Below the pieces are notes generated by a model. That model was not told where the DNA came from, made no database searches, and saw only the letters and a program-made list of their open reading frames with translations. Shown one piece after another: positions 1 through 10,537 of a stretch of DNA of 64,000 bases. The stretch comes from Pseudomonas fluorescens. Lineage in GTDB: Bacteria > Pseudomonadota > Gammaproteobacteria > Pseudomonadales > Pseudomonadaceae. Location of the stretch: positions 6,266,501 to 6,330,500 of the forward strand of contig NZ_CP148752.1 of the NCBI RefSeq assembly GCF_040448305.1, in the 5' to 3' direction. The translations under genes were made by a program, and so were the position numbers. The first letter of the stretch is position 1, and each line of letters opens with the position of its first letter.

Positions 1-1218
1 CACGGTGTGGGCTTTGACATCGATGGCGGCCACACGGGCAGCGGTCACGTGCTTGCTGCCACGGGCCTCGATCACGGCGCTGCCGGTGAGGATGCGGATG
101 CCTTTGGCGCGGGCTTCTTCCACCAGCGCACCACGTGGATTGCTGCGGGCGTCGGCGATGGCCACCACTTGCAGGCTGGCATCGAGCCAATCCAGGGCAA
201 CGCGGTAGGCGTGGTCGTTGTTGGTCGACAGCACCAGCTTCTTGCCCGGTGCCACGCCGTAGCGGCGAACGTAAGTCGAGATGGCGCCGGCGAGCATGTT
301 GCCCGGTACGTCGTTGTTGCCGTAGACCAGTGGACGCTCGTGAGCGCCGGTCGCCAGTACCACGCGATTGGCGCGGACCCGGTGGATGCGCTGACGCACC
401 TGGCCAATCGGTGCGCGGTCGCCGAGGTGATCGGTGAGGCGCTCGTGAATGGTCAGGAAGTTATGGTCGTGGTAGCCGTTGACGGTGGCGCGCGGCAACA
501 GCAGCACGTCCGGGGTGTTCTTCAGTTCGTCGATGACGCTGGCCACCCACTCCATCGCAGGCTTGCCGTCGAGGCTTTCGCGGGAGTCGAGCAGGCTGCC
601 GCCGAACTCTTCCTGTTCGTCAGCCAGAATTACACGGGCACCGCTGCGCGCAGCCGCCAGTGCAGCGGCCAGGCCAGCAGGGCCGGCGCCGACGATCAGC
701 ACGTCGCAGTGCTGGTTCATGTAGTCGTAGGTGTCCGGATCGTTCTCGGTCGGCGAGCGGCCCAGGCCGGCAGCCTTGCGGATGTACTTCTCGTAGGTCA
801 TCCAGAACGATTGCGGGTACATGAAGGTTTTGTAGTAGAAGCCCGGTGGCATCAGCTTGCCGCCGACCTTGCCGAGAATCCCCATCATGTCGTTGTTCAC
901 GCTCGGCCAGCCGTTGGTGCTGGTGGCGACCAGGCCTTGATACAGCGCCTGTTGCGTGGCGCGCACGTTCGGGATCTGCGTGGCTTCGGTGGCGCCGATC
1001 TGCAGCACCGCGTTCGGCTCTTCAGCACCCGCAGCGAAGATGCCGCGGGGACGGGAATACTTGAAGCTGCGACCGATGATGTCGACGCCGTTGGCCAGCA
1101 GTGCAGCGGCCAGGGAATCGCCTTCGAAGCCTTTGTAGTTCTGGCCGTTGAAGGTGAAGGTCAAGACTTTGTTGCGGTCGATCCGTCCGCCATTGGACAG
1201 GCGATTGATCTGGCTCAT
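1..1218 (-). CDS. soxA: Sarcosine oxidase alpha subunit (N-terminal part, cut by window edge)
   Basis: This is the large subunit of heterotetrameric sarcosine oxidase, which demethylates sarcosine to glycine and passes the one-carbon unit to tetrahydrofolate. 406 codons of a family usually near 1000 residues are present. The N-terminus (MSQINRLSNGGRIDRNKVL) and the ferredoxin-like stretch GFEGDSLAAALLANGVD are followed by an NAD-binding motif VLIVGAGPAGLAAALAAA near residue 175. The C-terminal aminomethyltransferase part lies outside the window. The ATG at 1218 overlaps the soxD stop by four bases (ATGA), so the two are translationally coupled. It is the last visible gene of glyA-soxB-soxD-soxA; soxG is expected beyond position 1. 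Confidence 0.96.
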   Translation of the reverse strand, partial: MSQINRLSNGGRIDRNKVLTFTFNGQNYKGFEGDSLAAALLANGVDIIGRSFKYSRPRGIFAAGAEEPNAVLQIGATEATQIPNVRATQQALYQGLVATSTNGWPSVNNDMMGILGKVGGKLMPPGFYYKTFMYPQSFWMTYEKYIRKAAGLGRSPTENDPDTYDYMNQHCDVLIVGAGPAGLAAALAAARSGARVILADEQEEFGGSLLDSRESLDGKPAMEWVASVIDELKNTPDVLLLPRATVNGYHDHNFLTIHERLTDHLGDRAPIGQVRQRIHRVRANRVVLATGAHERPLVYGNNDVPGNMLAGAISTYVRRYGVAPGKKLVLSTNNDHAYRVALDWLDASLQVVAIADARSNPRGALVEEARAKGIRILTGSAVIEARGSKHVTAARVAAIDVKAHTV

Positions 1219-1544
1219 ACCTTCTCTCCCAGAGCCGTGCTGGCCGCTTTCGGGCTATCGGTCTTGTCGGTGAATTGTGGCTTGGTGCCGATCTTGTAGG
1301 TTTCGAGAATCTCGTAGGTCACGGTGTCGCGGGTGACGTTGAAGTACTGACGGCAACCGGCGACGTGATCCCACAGCTCGTGGTGCAGACCGCGCGGGTT
1401 ATCGCGGAAGAACATGTAGTCGCCCCACTCCTCGTCGGTGCAGGTGTTCGGATCCAGTGGACGCGGGATGTGCGCCTGGCCGGATGCATGGAATTCCTCT
1501 TCGGAGCGCAACTCGCCGCAGTGAGGACAGAAGATATGCAACAT
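1215..1544 (-). CDS. soxD: Sarcosine oxidase delta subunit
   Basis: This 109-residue small subunit of heterotetrameric sarcosine oxidase binds zinc. The N-terminal CPHC (Cys6, Cys9) and the later HVAGC (His60, Cys64) match the four zinc ligands of the family, shifted by one residue. AGGAG lies nine bases before the ATG. It starts 14 bp after the soxB stop and overlaps soxA by 4 bp, so the three subunits sit in one transcript with glyA. The last 25 or so residues are polar and probably disordered. Confidence 0.96.
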   Translation of the reverse strand: MLHIFCPHCGELRSEEEFHASGQAHIPRPLDPNTCTDEEWGDYMFFRDNPRGLHHELWDHVAGCRQYFNVTRDTVTYEILETYKIGTKPQFTDKTDSPKAASTALGEKV

Positions 1545-1558
1545 GGGGATTTCTCCTG

Positions 1559-2809
1559 TTAGTGGGCAACCGCAGCAGCGCCGTGTTCATCGATCAACGC
1601 ACCGTTGTGGAAACGGTCGATGGAGAAAGGTGCAGCCAATGGGTGCATTTCACCCTTGGCCAGGCTCGCGGCAAACACGTTGCCCGAGCCAGGTGTCGCC
1701 TTGAAGCCACCGGTGCCCCAACCGCAGTTGAAGAACATGTTCGGTACCGGGGTTTTCGAAATGATCGGGCAGGCGTCCGGCGTGGTGTCGACGATGCCGC
1801 CCCACTGACGGTTCATGCGTACCCGCGACAGCACCGGGAACATCTCGACGATGGCCTGGATGGTGTGCTCGATCACCGGGTACGAACCACGCTGGCCGTA
1901 GCCGTTGTAGCCGTCGATACCGGCGCCGATCACCAGGTCGCCCTTGTCGGACTGGCTGATGTAGCCGTGTACGGCGTTGGACATGATCACACTGTCGATA
2001 ATCGGCTTGATCGGCTCGGACACCAGCGCTTGCAGCGGGTGGGATTCGATCGGCAGGCGGAAACCGGCGAGCTTGGCCATGTGCCCGGAGTTACCGGCGG
2101 TCACTACACCGACGCGCTTGGCGCCGATGAAGCCCTTGTTGGTTTCAACGCCGATGCACACGCCGTTTTCCTTGCGGAAGCCAATCACTTCGGTCTGCTG
2201 GATCAGGTCCACGCCGAGGGCGTCGGCGGCCCGGGCAAAGCCCCAGGCCACGGCATCGTGACGGGCCACGCCGCCGCGACGCTGGACGGTAGCGCCCATC
2301 ACCGGGTAGCGAGTGTTCTTGGAGCAGTCGAGGTACGGAATCTCGTCGGCAACCTGTTTGGCATCGAGCAGTTCACCGTCGACGCCGTTGAGGCGGTTGG
2401 CGCTGACCCGACGCTCGGAATCACGGATGTCCTGCAGGGTGTGGCACAGGTTGTAGACGCCGCGCTGGGAGAACATCACGTTGTAGTTGAGGTCCTGGGA
2501 CAGGCCTTCCCACAGTTTCATCGCGTGTTCGTACAGGTGCGCCGACTCGTCCCACAGGTAGTTGGAGCGAACGATGGTGGTGTTGCGCGCGGTGTTACCG
2601 CCGCCCAGCCAGCCTTTCTCGACCACGGCCACGTTGGTGATGCCGTGTTCCTTGGCCAGGTAGTAAGCCGTGGCGAGACCATGCCCGCCACCACCGACGA
2701 TGACCACGTCGTAGACCTTTTTAGGGGTCGGCGTGCGCCACATTTTCTGCCAGTTTTCATGATGGCTGAGAGAGTGTTTGAAGAGGCCGAAGCCCGAGTA
2801 GCGTTGCAT
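1559..2809 (-). CDS. soxB: Sarcosine oxidase beta subunit
   Basis: This is the FAD and covalent-FMN subunit that oxidises sarcosine. The dinucleotide fold motif VVIVGGGGHGLATAYYL is near residue 36. The segment QRRGGVARHD contains the histidine (His184 from this start) expected to hold FMN covalently. The 416-residue length is that of the family. An ATG two codons upstream (2815) is possible, but GGAG then lies only three bases away; from 2809 the spacing is nine, and MQRYSGFGLFKHS is the conserved family start. It follows glyA by 23 bp, so the serine/glycine step and sarcosine oxidation are co-expressed. Confidence 0.95.
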   Translation of the reverse strand: MQRYSGFGLFKHSLSHHENWQKMWRTPTPKKVYDVVIVGGGGHGLATAYYLAKEHGITNVAVVEKGWLGGGNTARNTTIVRSNYLWDESAHLYEHAMKLWEGLSQDLNYNVMFSQRGVYNLCHTLQDIRDSERRVSANRLNGVDGELLDAKQVADEIPYLDCSKNTRYPVMGATVQRRGGVARHDAVAWGFARAADALGVDLIQQTEVIGFRKENGVCIGVETNKGFIGAKRVGVVTAGNSGHMAKLAGFRLPIESHPLQALVSEPIKPIIDSVIMSNAVHGYISQSDKGDLVIGAGIDGYNGYGQRGSYPVIEHTIQAIVEMFPVLSRVRMNRQWGGIVDTTPDACPIISKTPVPNMFFNCGWGTGGFKATPGSGNVFAASLAKGEMHPLAAPFSIDRFHNGALIDEHGAAAVAH

Positions 2810-2832
2810 AGTCATTTACTCCAAAACCGCAC

Positions 2833-4086
<1,254 letters not shown>

Positions 4087-4273
4087 CGCGTCTCTCCCAG
4101 CGGCGGTGGTGCGCCATTCGTCTCGGTGAGGCACTGGCGTTTCGGCAGTGCCCTTTGGTAGCGATGGTATGACTGGCTTGGAGTCGTCAAATGCCTACGG
4201 GCGCCACGCAAAGGTGCGTTTACGACATGACGGGAAATGGCATGCCGAACACAACCGTCGATCCGGCGCAGAT

Positions 4274-4370
4274 CCCCTGTAGGAGCGAGCCTGCTCGCGA
4301 TAGCGGTGGGTCAGCCACCATCATTACCGAATGTGGCGCCGCTATCGCGAGCAGGCTCACTCCTACAGGG
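4274..4370. repeat. REP doublet (REPIN) 1
   Basis: Two inverted REP units (GTAGGAGCGAGCCTGCTCGCGA type) face each other across a short spacer, just upstream of glyA and touching the end of the TraX-like gene. The right unit has one change (GGCTCACTCC). It can fold into a long hairpin with two nested palindromes. No coding sequence is present here. Confidence 0.85.
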
Positions 4371-5135
4371 TCAGGCGATGACCTGTCGCACTGCGAGCAA
4401 CACCAGGAAATGCAAGGGATACAGCGCATACGCCCAGCGCCGCATCGGTGGTGGATTTACGTCCTTTGCATGTCGCAACAAGAACAGCCCGAGCCATGGC
4501 GCAATCAGGCACATGACGATGGCCGGAATCGCCGCGACATTGCCCAGGCGAGCCGCGTAATACAGCACCTGCCACTGATTGCCCGCCAGGCACACCAACC
4601 CCGCCAACAGCGCGAAGTACCAGGGCCGCTGCAGTACCAGCAGCATCGCCAGCGGCAACAGCACGCCAAAGAACCCGAACATCAATCGCTGGGAGAAAAA
4701 CCCTGCCAGCAGCACCGCGCCAACGGCCAGCAGGCGCGACGCAAGCACCGGCTGCTGCCAGCCACGAATCACCAGCAAGCCCAGGGCAAGGGTGGGCAAC
4801 ACGTTCAAGGTGTCGGGATTGGGAATGTACATCCGGTAAGGAATTTCACTCACCGCACTAAACAGCAACAACCAGCCCAGATAGCGCCATTGCCCAGCGT
4901 TCACCACAACAGGCTTGCGCGCCAGATTGGCCGCCATCGCCAGGCAGAACCACGGAAACGCCAAACGCCCCGGCACATACAACAGATCGGCGGAATAACC
5001 GACATATCGCAGGTGATCGAGCACCATACTCAACAGCGCCAGCCACTTGAGCAGATCCAGTGCCCCGTCGCGCGGCTTTAAGTGCATGGCCTTGTGCATG
5101 TTCTTGTGCATGTTCTTGTGCATAGTCACGTGCAT
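4371..5135 (-). CDS. TraX-like integral membrane protein
   Basis: This 254-residue protein has seven to eight hydrophobic segments and resembles the TraX family, named for the F-plasmid pilin acetylase. The core LDLLKWLALLSMVLDHL near the N-terminus is typical of the family. A longer frame reaches 5219, but GAAGGG five bases before 5135 favours this start. The first residues are a low-complexity MHVTMHKNMHKNMHKAMHL encoded by a 12-bp tandem repeat. No pilus or conjugation genes are nearby. It sits between glyA and threonine aldolase, so a role tied to betaine or amino-acid metabolism is possible but unproven. Confidence 0.75.
   Translation of the reverse strand: MHVTMHKNMHKNMHKAMHLKPRDGALDLLKWLALLSMVLDHLRYVGYSADLLYVPGRLAFPWFCLAMAANLARKPVVVNAGQWRYLGWLLLFSAVSEIPYRMYIPNPDTLNVLPTLALGLLVIRGWQQPVLASRLLAVGAVLLAGFFSQRLMFGFFGVLLPLAMLLVLQRPWYFALLAGLVCLAGNQWQVLYYAARLGNVAAIPAIVMCLIAPWLGLFLLRHAKDVNPPPMRRWAYALYPLHFLVLLAVRQVIA
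5091..5123. repeat. 12-bp tandem repeat in the TraX-like gene
   Basis: Two full copies and one partial copy of CTTGTGCATGTT encode the MHKN repeat on the minus strand. The period is a multiple of three, so copy-number change would not shift the frame, but each unit adds another ATG near the ribosome binding site. Confidence 0.8.
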
Positions 5136-5267
5136 AATTGCCCTTCGACCGTGTATTTTCCCGACAGCGACATCCTGTGCGCTCCACCTGACGATCTTGG
5201 GTACAGTGCGCACCCTCATTGACCACGGGACGCTTCACCATAGGCATCTCGACCACGGAAGCAGGCC

Positions 5268-6308
5268 ATGACCGATAAGAGCCAACAATTCGCCAGCGAC
5301 AACTATTCCGGCATCTGCCCTGAAGCCTGGGCGGCCATGGAACAGGCCAACCACGGCCACCAGCGCGCATACGGCGACGACGAGTGGACCGCCCGCGCCT
5401 CCGACGGATTCCGCAAACTGTTCGAAACCGACTGCGAAGTGTTTTTTGCCTTCAACGGCACCGCCGCCAACTCGCTGGCGCTGTCGTCGCTGTGCCAGAG
5501 TTACCACAGCGTGATCTGCTCGGAAACCGCCCACGTCGAAACCGACGAATGCGGCGCCCCGGAATTCTTCTCCAACGGCTCCAAACTGCTGATCGCCCGC
5601 ACTGAAAACGGCAAGCTGACCCCGGAATCGATCCGCGAGGTCGCGCTCAAGCGCCAGGACATCCACTACCCGAAACCCCGCGTCGTGACCCTGACCCAGG
5701 CCACCGAAGTCGGCAGCGTCTACACCCCGGACGAAATCCGCGCCATCAGCGCCACCTGCAAAGAGCTGGGCCTGAACCTGCACATGGACGGCGCACGCTT
5801 CTCCAACGCCTGCGCCTTCCTCGGCTGCACCCCGGCTGACCTGACCTGGAAGGCCGGCGTCGACGTGTTGTGTTTTGGCGGCACGAAAAACGGCATGGCG
5901 GTGGGTGAGGCGATTCTGTTCTTCAACCACAAACTGGCGGAAGACTTCGATTACCGCTGCAAGCAGGCCGGGCAGCTGGCTTCAAAGATGCGCTTCCTGT
6001 CGGCGCCGTGGGTCGGGATCCTGGAAAACGACGCCTGGCTCAAATACGCCAACCACGCCAACCACTGCGCGCAATTGCTCGCGGAGCTGGTCAGCGACAT
6101 TCCCGGCGTGGAACTGATGTTCCCGGTACAGGCCAACGGCGTGTTCCTGCAACTGTCGGAACCGGCCATCGCCGCACTGACCGCCAAGGGTTGGCGCTTC
6201 TACACCTTCATCGGCAACGGCGGCGCACGCTTCATGTGCTCGTGGGATACCGAGCAAGAGCGCGTGCGGGAATTGGCTCGGGATATCCGCGAAGTGATGT
6301 CCCACTAA
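5268..6308 (+). CDS. ltaE: Low-specificity L-threonine aldolase
   Basis: This PLP enzyme cleaves threonine and allo-threonine to glycine and acetaldehyde. The 346-residue length equals that of the characterised Pseudomonas enzyme. The PLP lysine is in CFGGTKNGMA (Lys207), and the cofactor-binding HMDGARFSNAC is at about residue 172. It is read divergently from the TraX-like gene and lies in the glycine/serine part of the betaine block, as in P. aeruginosa where ltaA is beside glyA1. A REP doublet follows its stop. Confidence 0.94.
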   Translation: MTDKSQQFASDNYSGICPEAWAAMEQANHGHQRAYGDDEWTARASDGFRKLFETDCEVFFAFNGTAANSLALSSLCQSYHSVICSETAHVETDECGAPEFFSNGSKLLIARTENGKLTPESIREVALKRQDIHYPKPRVVTLTQATEVGSVYTPDEIRAISATCKELGLNLHMDGARFSNACAFLGCTPADLTWKAGVDVLCFGGTKNGMAVGEAILFFNHKLAEDFDYRCKQAGQLASKMRFLSAPWVGILENDAWLKYANHANHCAQLLAELVSDIPGVELMFPVQANGVFLQLSEPAIAALTAKGWRFYTFIGNGGARFMCSWDTEQERVRELARDIREVMSH

Positions 6309-6318
6309 CGCCACAAAC

Positions 6319-6410
6319 CCTGTGGGAGCGGGCTTGCCCGCGATGAGGCCCGATCATTCACCAGATCTGCTGGATGAAAGACCGCTATCGCGAGCAGGCT
6401 CACTCCTACA
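6319..6410. repeat. REP doublet (REPIN) 2
   Basis: Inverted pair between ltaE and the SDR gene. The left unit is of the GAGCGGGCTTGCCCGCGA variant and the right unit of the GCGAGCAGGCTCACTCC variant, so the two halves are not identical. Confidence 0.82.
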
Positions 6411-6508
6411 AAAGCCATCCGCATCCCCTGACAGTCCGCACCTGAAGACTTCGTCTACATTGTTTGTCGAGCCACCCCGCTCACATAACAACAATCAGGA
6501 GCGTCAGC

Positions 6509-7333
6509 ATGTCATTGCAAGGCAAAACCCTGTTCATCACCGGTGCCAGCCGCGGCATCGGCCGCGAGATTGCGCTGCGGGCCGCACGCGATGGGGCCAA
6601 CATTGTGATCGCCGCCAAAAGTGCCGAACCCCACCCCAAGCTGCCGGGCACGATTTTCAGCGTGGCCCGGGAAGTGGAAGCCGCAGGCGGCAAGGCGCTG
6701 GCCTTGCAGGTGGATGTACGTGAAGAGGATGCCGTACGTGAGGCGCTGGCCCAGGCCAACGAACATTTCGGCAGTATCGATGCACTGATCAACAACGCCG
6801 GGGCGATCAAGCTGACCGGGGTCCAGCACCTCGAACTCAAGCGCTTCGACCTGATGCACCAGATCAACACCCGCGCCGTCTTGCTGTGCAGCCAGGCTGC
6901 GTTGCCGTACCTGAAGAAGTCCGGCGGCCACATCCTCAACCTGTCACCGCCGCTGAACCTGGCCACCAAGTGGTTCGCCCAGTACAGCCCCTACACCGTT
7001 ACCAAGTACGGCATGAGCATGCTGACTTTGGGCATGAGTGAGGAATTCAAGAACTACGGGATCAGCGTCAACTCGCTGTGGCCACAGACGATGATCGCCA
7101 CCGCCGCCATCGAGTTTCAGCTGGGGTCGAGGGAATCGTTCAAGCATGCGCGCCTGCCGGCGATCATGGCCGATGCCGCCCATGTGATTCTGAGCAGCGC
7201 AAACCGCAGCCTGACCGGGCGTTTGCTGATTGATGAGGAGATTCTGCGGGAAAACGGTGTAACGGAGTTCGAACACTATCGGTTCGCGCCGGACAGCAGC
7301 GACAAGTTGATGACGGATCTGTTTATTGACTAA
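6509..7333 (+). CDS. SDR family oxidoreductase (HSDL2-like)
   Basis: This 274-residue classical short-chain dehydrogenase binds NAD(P) through TGASRGIG (residues 11-18). NNAG is at 95-98, with catalytic Ser146, Tyr162 and Lys166 (YTVTK). The insert KSAEPHPKLPGTI after the second strand is typical of the HSDL2-like subgroup, whose substrates are poorly defined. A longer frame begins at 6464, but CAGGAG seven bases before 6509 and the MSLQGKTLFITG start fit better. It lies downstream of ltaE, separated by a REP doublet, and may be independently transcribed. Confidence 0.88.
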   Translation: MSLQGKTLFITGASRGIGREIALRAARDGANIVIAAKSAEPHPKLPGTIFSVAREVEAAGGKALALQVDVREEDAVREALAQANEHFGSIDALINNAGAIKLTGVQHLELKRFDLMHQINTRAVLLCSQAALPYLKKSGGHILNLSPPLNLATKWFAQYSPYTVTKYGMSMLTLGMSEEFKNYGISVNSLWPQTMIATAAIEFQLGSRESFKHARLPAIMADAAHVILSSANRSLTGRLLIDEEILRENGVTEFEHYRFAPDSSDKLMTDLFID

Positions 7334-7337
7334 AAAC

Positions 7338-7427
7338 CTGTGGGAGCGAGCCTGCTCGCGATGGCGGTGTGTCAGTAACATTGATGTTGACTGACACCCC
7401 CTCTTCGCGAGCAGGCTCGCTCCCACA
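7338..7427. repeat. REP doublet (REPIN) 3
   Basis: Inverted REP pair between the convergent SDR gene and gbcB. It is placed where a terminator would be expected. Confidence 0.85.
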
Positions 7428-7467
7428 AGTGAACAACACTGCTTTCAGAGATATATTCCCACCCGAA

Positions 7468-8568
7468 TCAATATTCGATCCGCACATCGCCTTTCGGCAC
7501 GCTGCAGCACGACAGGATGAACCCATCCGCTTCGTCTTCCTCGGTGATCCCGCCGTTGTGATCCATCTCCACCTCACCACCCAGCTTCAACACCTTGCAG
7601 GTCCCGCAAATCCCCATGCCGCAGGCTTTCGGAATCATCAGGCCGACCTTGGCCGCCGCGGCATGCACGGTCTCGCCCGGAGCCACGCGAATGCTCTTGC
7701 CGGACGCCGTGAACTCCACCTGGTGCAGGTCCGCCACGTCGACTTCCGGTGCCTCGGCCGCTTGTTCGGCGTGTTCCACTGCGTCAGCGCGCGCCTCTGG
7801 CGGGGTCGCACCGAAGGATTCTTCGTGGTAACGCGACATGTCGAAGCCAGCGGCTTCCAGCAAGCGCTTGACCGCATTCATATACGGTGTCGGGCCGCAG
7901 CAGAATACTTCGCGCTCAAGGAAGTCCGGCGCCATCAATTCAAGCATTCTGTGGTTCAGGTAACCGCGATAACCGGCCCAGGGCTCACCCATACCGTGCT
8001 TCTCGCAGATCAGGTGCAGGCTGAAGTTGTCGATCCGCGACGCCATGTGTTCCAGCTCACGGTGGTAAATGATGTCTTTAGGCGAACGGGCGCTGTGGAT
8101 AAACACCATGTCGACATTGCCGTTGGTGTCATAGAACCAGCGCGCCATGGACATGACCGGCGTGATACCAACGCCGCCGCTGAGGTAGAGCACCTTCGGC
8201 GCGGTAAAGTCCATGGCATTGAACAGCCCGACCGGCCCGTGCACCGCCAGCTCCTGGCCTTCGTGCAGGGTGTCGTGCAGCCAGTTGGACACCTTGCCGC
8301 CCGGCACGCGCTTGATGGTCACCGAAAAGCTGTACGGCACCGATGGCGAGCTGGAAATGGTGTACGAACGCATGATCGGCTGGCCTTCAATCTCCAGCTC
8401 CAGGGTGACAAACTGCCCCGGTTTGAAGAAGAACAGGATCGGCTGGTCGGCCATGAAGCAAAAGGTGCGCACATCCCAGGTTTCCTGGATGACTTTGACG
8501 CAACGGACGATGTGTCGACCATTGGCCCAGGTCTGGGTGGTTACCGGGTTCAGGAAGCTGTTGGACAT
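7468..8568 (-). CDS. gbcB: Glycine betaine demethylase, reductase subunit
   Basis: GbcB supplies electrons from NAD(P)H to the Rieske oxygenase GbcA. The 366-residue protein has an FAD domain (RSYTISSSP, 67-75), an NAD(P) domain (GGVGITP, 131-137) and a C-terminal plant-type [2Fe-2S] domain with Cys316, Cys321, Cys324 and a further Cys at 354/355. The two parts are joined by an Ala/Glu-rich linker at about 255-280. The frame extends to 8634, but GGAG seven bases before 8568 sets the start. It is divergent from gbcA with a 283-bp shared control region. Confidence 0.95.
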   Translation of the reverse strand: MSNSFLNPVTTQTWANGRHIVRCVKVIQETWDVRTFCFMADQPILFFFKPGQFVTLELEIEGQPIMRSYTISSSPSVPYSFSVTIKRVPGGKVSNWLHDTLHEGQELAVHGPVGLFNAMDFTAPKVLYLSGGVGITPVMSMARWFYDTNGNVDMVFIHSARSPKDIIYHRELEHMASRIDNFSLHLICEKHGMGEPWAGYRGYLNHRMLELMAPDFLEREVFCCGPTPYMNAVKRLLEAAGFDMSRYHEESFGATPPEARADAVEHAEQAAEAPEVDVADLHQVEFTASGKSIRVAPGETVHAAAAKVGLMIPKACGMGICGTCKVLKLGGEVEMDHNGGITEEDEADGFILSCCSVPKGDVRIEY

Positions 8569-8640
8569 GCTGATCTCCACGGCCGACTGCCGGCCTTCAT
8601 GTTGGCGATTCTGCGTATAGCGCGAACCACCCATTTACCT

Positions 8641-8677
8641 ATCTGCGACATTGACATGCTTATCGCGACCAGCCCCC
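8641..8677 (+). promoter_or_regulatory. Candidate GbdR half-sites between gbcB and gbcA
   Basis: Two GCGACM elements lie at 8645 and 8665, 20 bp apart. The second (GCGACCAGCCC) matches ten of eleven positions of the GCGACCATCCC found in the direct repeat in front of cbcX. GbdR is known to activate gbcA in P. aeruginosa. Assigning these particular bases is inference. Confidence 0.3.
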
Positions 8678-8851
8678 AGCTACCGGGGCTTGCGCGTCGG
8701 GAACAGATTGCACCATGTCGCCCATGGATAAGGTTCCGGCCAGCGCCGGCCCCACACTCGCTTCAACAGATAACTGCTGTTTTTTGTCTTGCGTCGCACA
8801 ACCGTAGCCACATTTCGCCGGCCACACAGAATGGCCATGAGGACTAAATCG

Positions 8852-10147
8852 ATGGACGTCACTACTACCCTGAGCCTGGGCGATCCGCTGGAACCCGCAC
8901 GCAAGGCCACCGCACAGATGCTGCAAGAGCGCGAGCGCACGTTCTCGCTGCCGCAGCCGTTTTACTCTGACGAACGCCTGTTTGATATCGACATGCAGGA
9001 AATCTTTCAGAAAGAGTGGTTGATCGCCGGCATGACCTGCGAGATCCCGACCAAGGGCAACTACCTGACCCTGCAGATCGGCAAGAACCCGATCATCGTC
9101 ATTCGTGGAGCTGAAGGCGTGGTGCACGCGTTCCACAACGTCTGCCGCCACCGTGGCTCGCGCCTGTGCACCAGCGACAAGGGCAAGGTTGCCAAGCTAG
9201 TCTGCCACTACCACCAGTGGACCTACGAACTCGACGGCCGCCTGCTGTTCGCCGGCACCGAAATGGGCGCCGACTTCGACATGAACCAGTACGGCCTCAA
9301 GCCGGTGAACGTGAAGACCGCTGGCGGCTACATCTTCATCAGCCTGGCAGACAACCCGCCGGCCATCGATGACTTCCTGTCGACGCTCAACCATTACATG
9401 GAACCGTACGACATGGAAAACACCAAGGTGGCAATTACCACCACCTTGATGGAAAAGGCCAACTGGAAACTGGTGCTGGAAAACAACCGCGAGTGCTACC
9501 ACTGCAACGCGTCGCACCCGGAACTGTTGAAAACCCTGCTGGAATGGGACGACGTCACCGACCCGCGCGCCGACCAGGCCTTCAAGGACCACGTAGCCGC
9601 CTCCGCCGCTGCCTGGGAAGCCGAGAAGATCCCTTACGCCCACGCCAGCTTCGGCCTGCGTAACCGCATCGTGCGCATGCCGCTGCTCAAGGGCACCGTG
9701 TCGATGACCATGGACGGCAAGCAGGGCTGCGCCAAGCTGATGGGCCGTATCAAGAACCCGGACCTGGGCTCGATGCGCATCCTGCACCTGCCGCACTCGT
9801 GGAACCACTGCATGGGCGACCACATCATCGTGTTCACCGTGTGGCCGATCAGCGCCCAGGAAACCATGGTCACCACCAAGTGGATCGTGCACAAGGACGC
9901 GGTCGAAGGCGTGGACTACGACGTGGAGCGCATGCGCCAGGTCTGGGACGCCACCAACGACCAGGACCGTCGCCTGGCCGAAGAGAACCAGCGCGGCATC
10001 AACTCCACCGCGTACCAGCCTGGGCCGTACTCCAAGACCTATGAGTTCGGCGTGGTGAACTTCGTGGACTGGTACAGCGAGCGTCTGCTGAGCAACCTGG
10101 GGGCCGAGCCTGCGCCGTACCTCAAAGGGGTTCCGGTTCAAGGCTAA
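8852..10147 (+). CDS. gbcA: Glycine betaine demethylase, Rieske oxygenase subunit
   Basis: GbcA removes one methyl group from glycine betaine as formaldehyde, giving dimethylglycine. Of 431 residues, the Rieske [2Fe-2S] site is C98-x-H100 and C118-x2-H121. The mononuclear iron site is seen in ENNRECYHCNASHPE (His217, His222). Several upstream in-frame starts exist; GAGGA eight bases before the ATG at 8852 decides. It is divergent from gbcB. Downstream is a REP doublet and then the DnaA-box repeat region, so the gene is probably monocistronic. Confidence 0.96.
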   Translation: MDVTTTLSLGDPLEPARKATAQMLQERERTFSLPQPFYSDERLFDIDMQEIFQKEWLIAGMTCEIPTKGNYLTLQIGKNPIIVIRGAEGVVHAFHNVCRHRGSRLCTSDKGKVAKLVCHYHQWTYELDGRLLFAGTEMGADFDMNQYGLKPVNVKTAGGYIFISLADNPPAIDDFLSTLNHYMEPYDMENTKVAITTTLMEKANWKLVLENNRECYHCNASHPELLKTLLEWDDVTDPRADQAFKDHVAASAAAWEAEKIPYAHASFGLRNRIVRMPLLKGTVSMTMDGKQGCAKLMGRIKNPDLGSMRILHLPHSWNHCMGDHIIVFTVWPISAQETMVTTKWIVHKDAVEGVDYDVERMRQVWDATNDQDRRLAEENQRGINSTAYQPGPYSKTYEFGVVNFVDWYSERLLSNLGAEPAPYLKGVPVQG

Positions 10148-10156
10148 GATCAAAAG

Positions 10157-10253
10157 CTTCGCGAGCAAGCCCGCTCCCACAGTGGATCGGTGGTGTACAC
10201 AAATTTTGTGAACGCCTCGGTCAATGTGGGAGCGGGCTTGCTCGCGAAAGCGG
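10157..10253. repeat. REP doublet (REPIN) 4
   Basis: Inverted pair directly after gbcA, of the GAGCGGGCTTGCTCGCGA variant. It separates gbcA from the DnaA-box repeats. Confidence 0.85.
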
Positions 10254-10346
10254 CCTCAATTTCCCCGATCATTTAGAACTGTACGAAATATGACCTATCT
10301 CGTTCAGGCCTATGCCCGCCGCACCTCCCAGCCTTCCGCGAACAAG

Positions 10347-10355
10347 TTATCCACA
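10347..10355 (+). promoter_or_regulatory. DnaA box 1
   Basis: Perfect TTATCCACA at the start of repeat unit one. Confidence 0.75.
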
Positions 10356-10461
10356 TCTCCACCCACAGCTATTGGGGACAACTGTGGAAAGGCTGCAAAA
10401 TTTCTCCACAAAACCCAAAGAAAAACCGTGACTTATCCAGAAGCATGCTTCCACGATCGAA

Positions 10462-10480
10462 CTGATCATTTTTTGATCAG
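10462..10480. promoter_or_regulatory. TGATCA inverted repeat in unit one
   Basis: CTGATCA and TGATCAG flank five T residues. The matching element in unit two is exactly 182 bp away. Each arm holds a GATC. Confidence 0.7.
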
Positions 10481-10528
10481 AAGCCTGAAAGGCACGGAAT
10501 ACAAGGCTTTCAGAGGATGGCAAACACC

Positions 10529-10537
10529 TTATCCACA
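10529..10537 (+). promoter_or_regulatory. DnaA box 2
   Basis: Perfect TTATCCACA, 182 bp after box 1. Confidence 0.75.

Noticed and set aside
4371..5135. TraX-like gene as evidence of a conjugative element.
   Set aside because: No other transfer or pilin gene is present, and the gene sits in a conserved chromosomal block.
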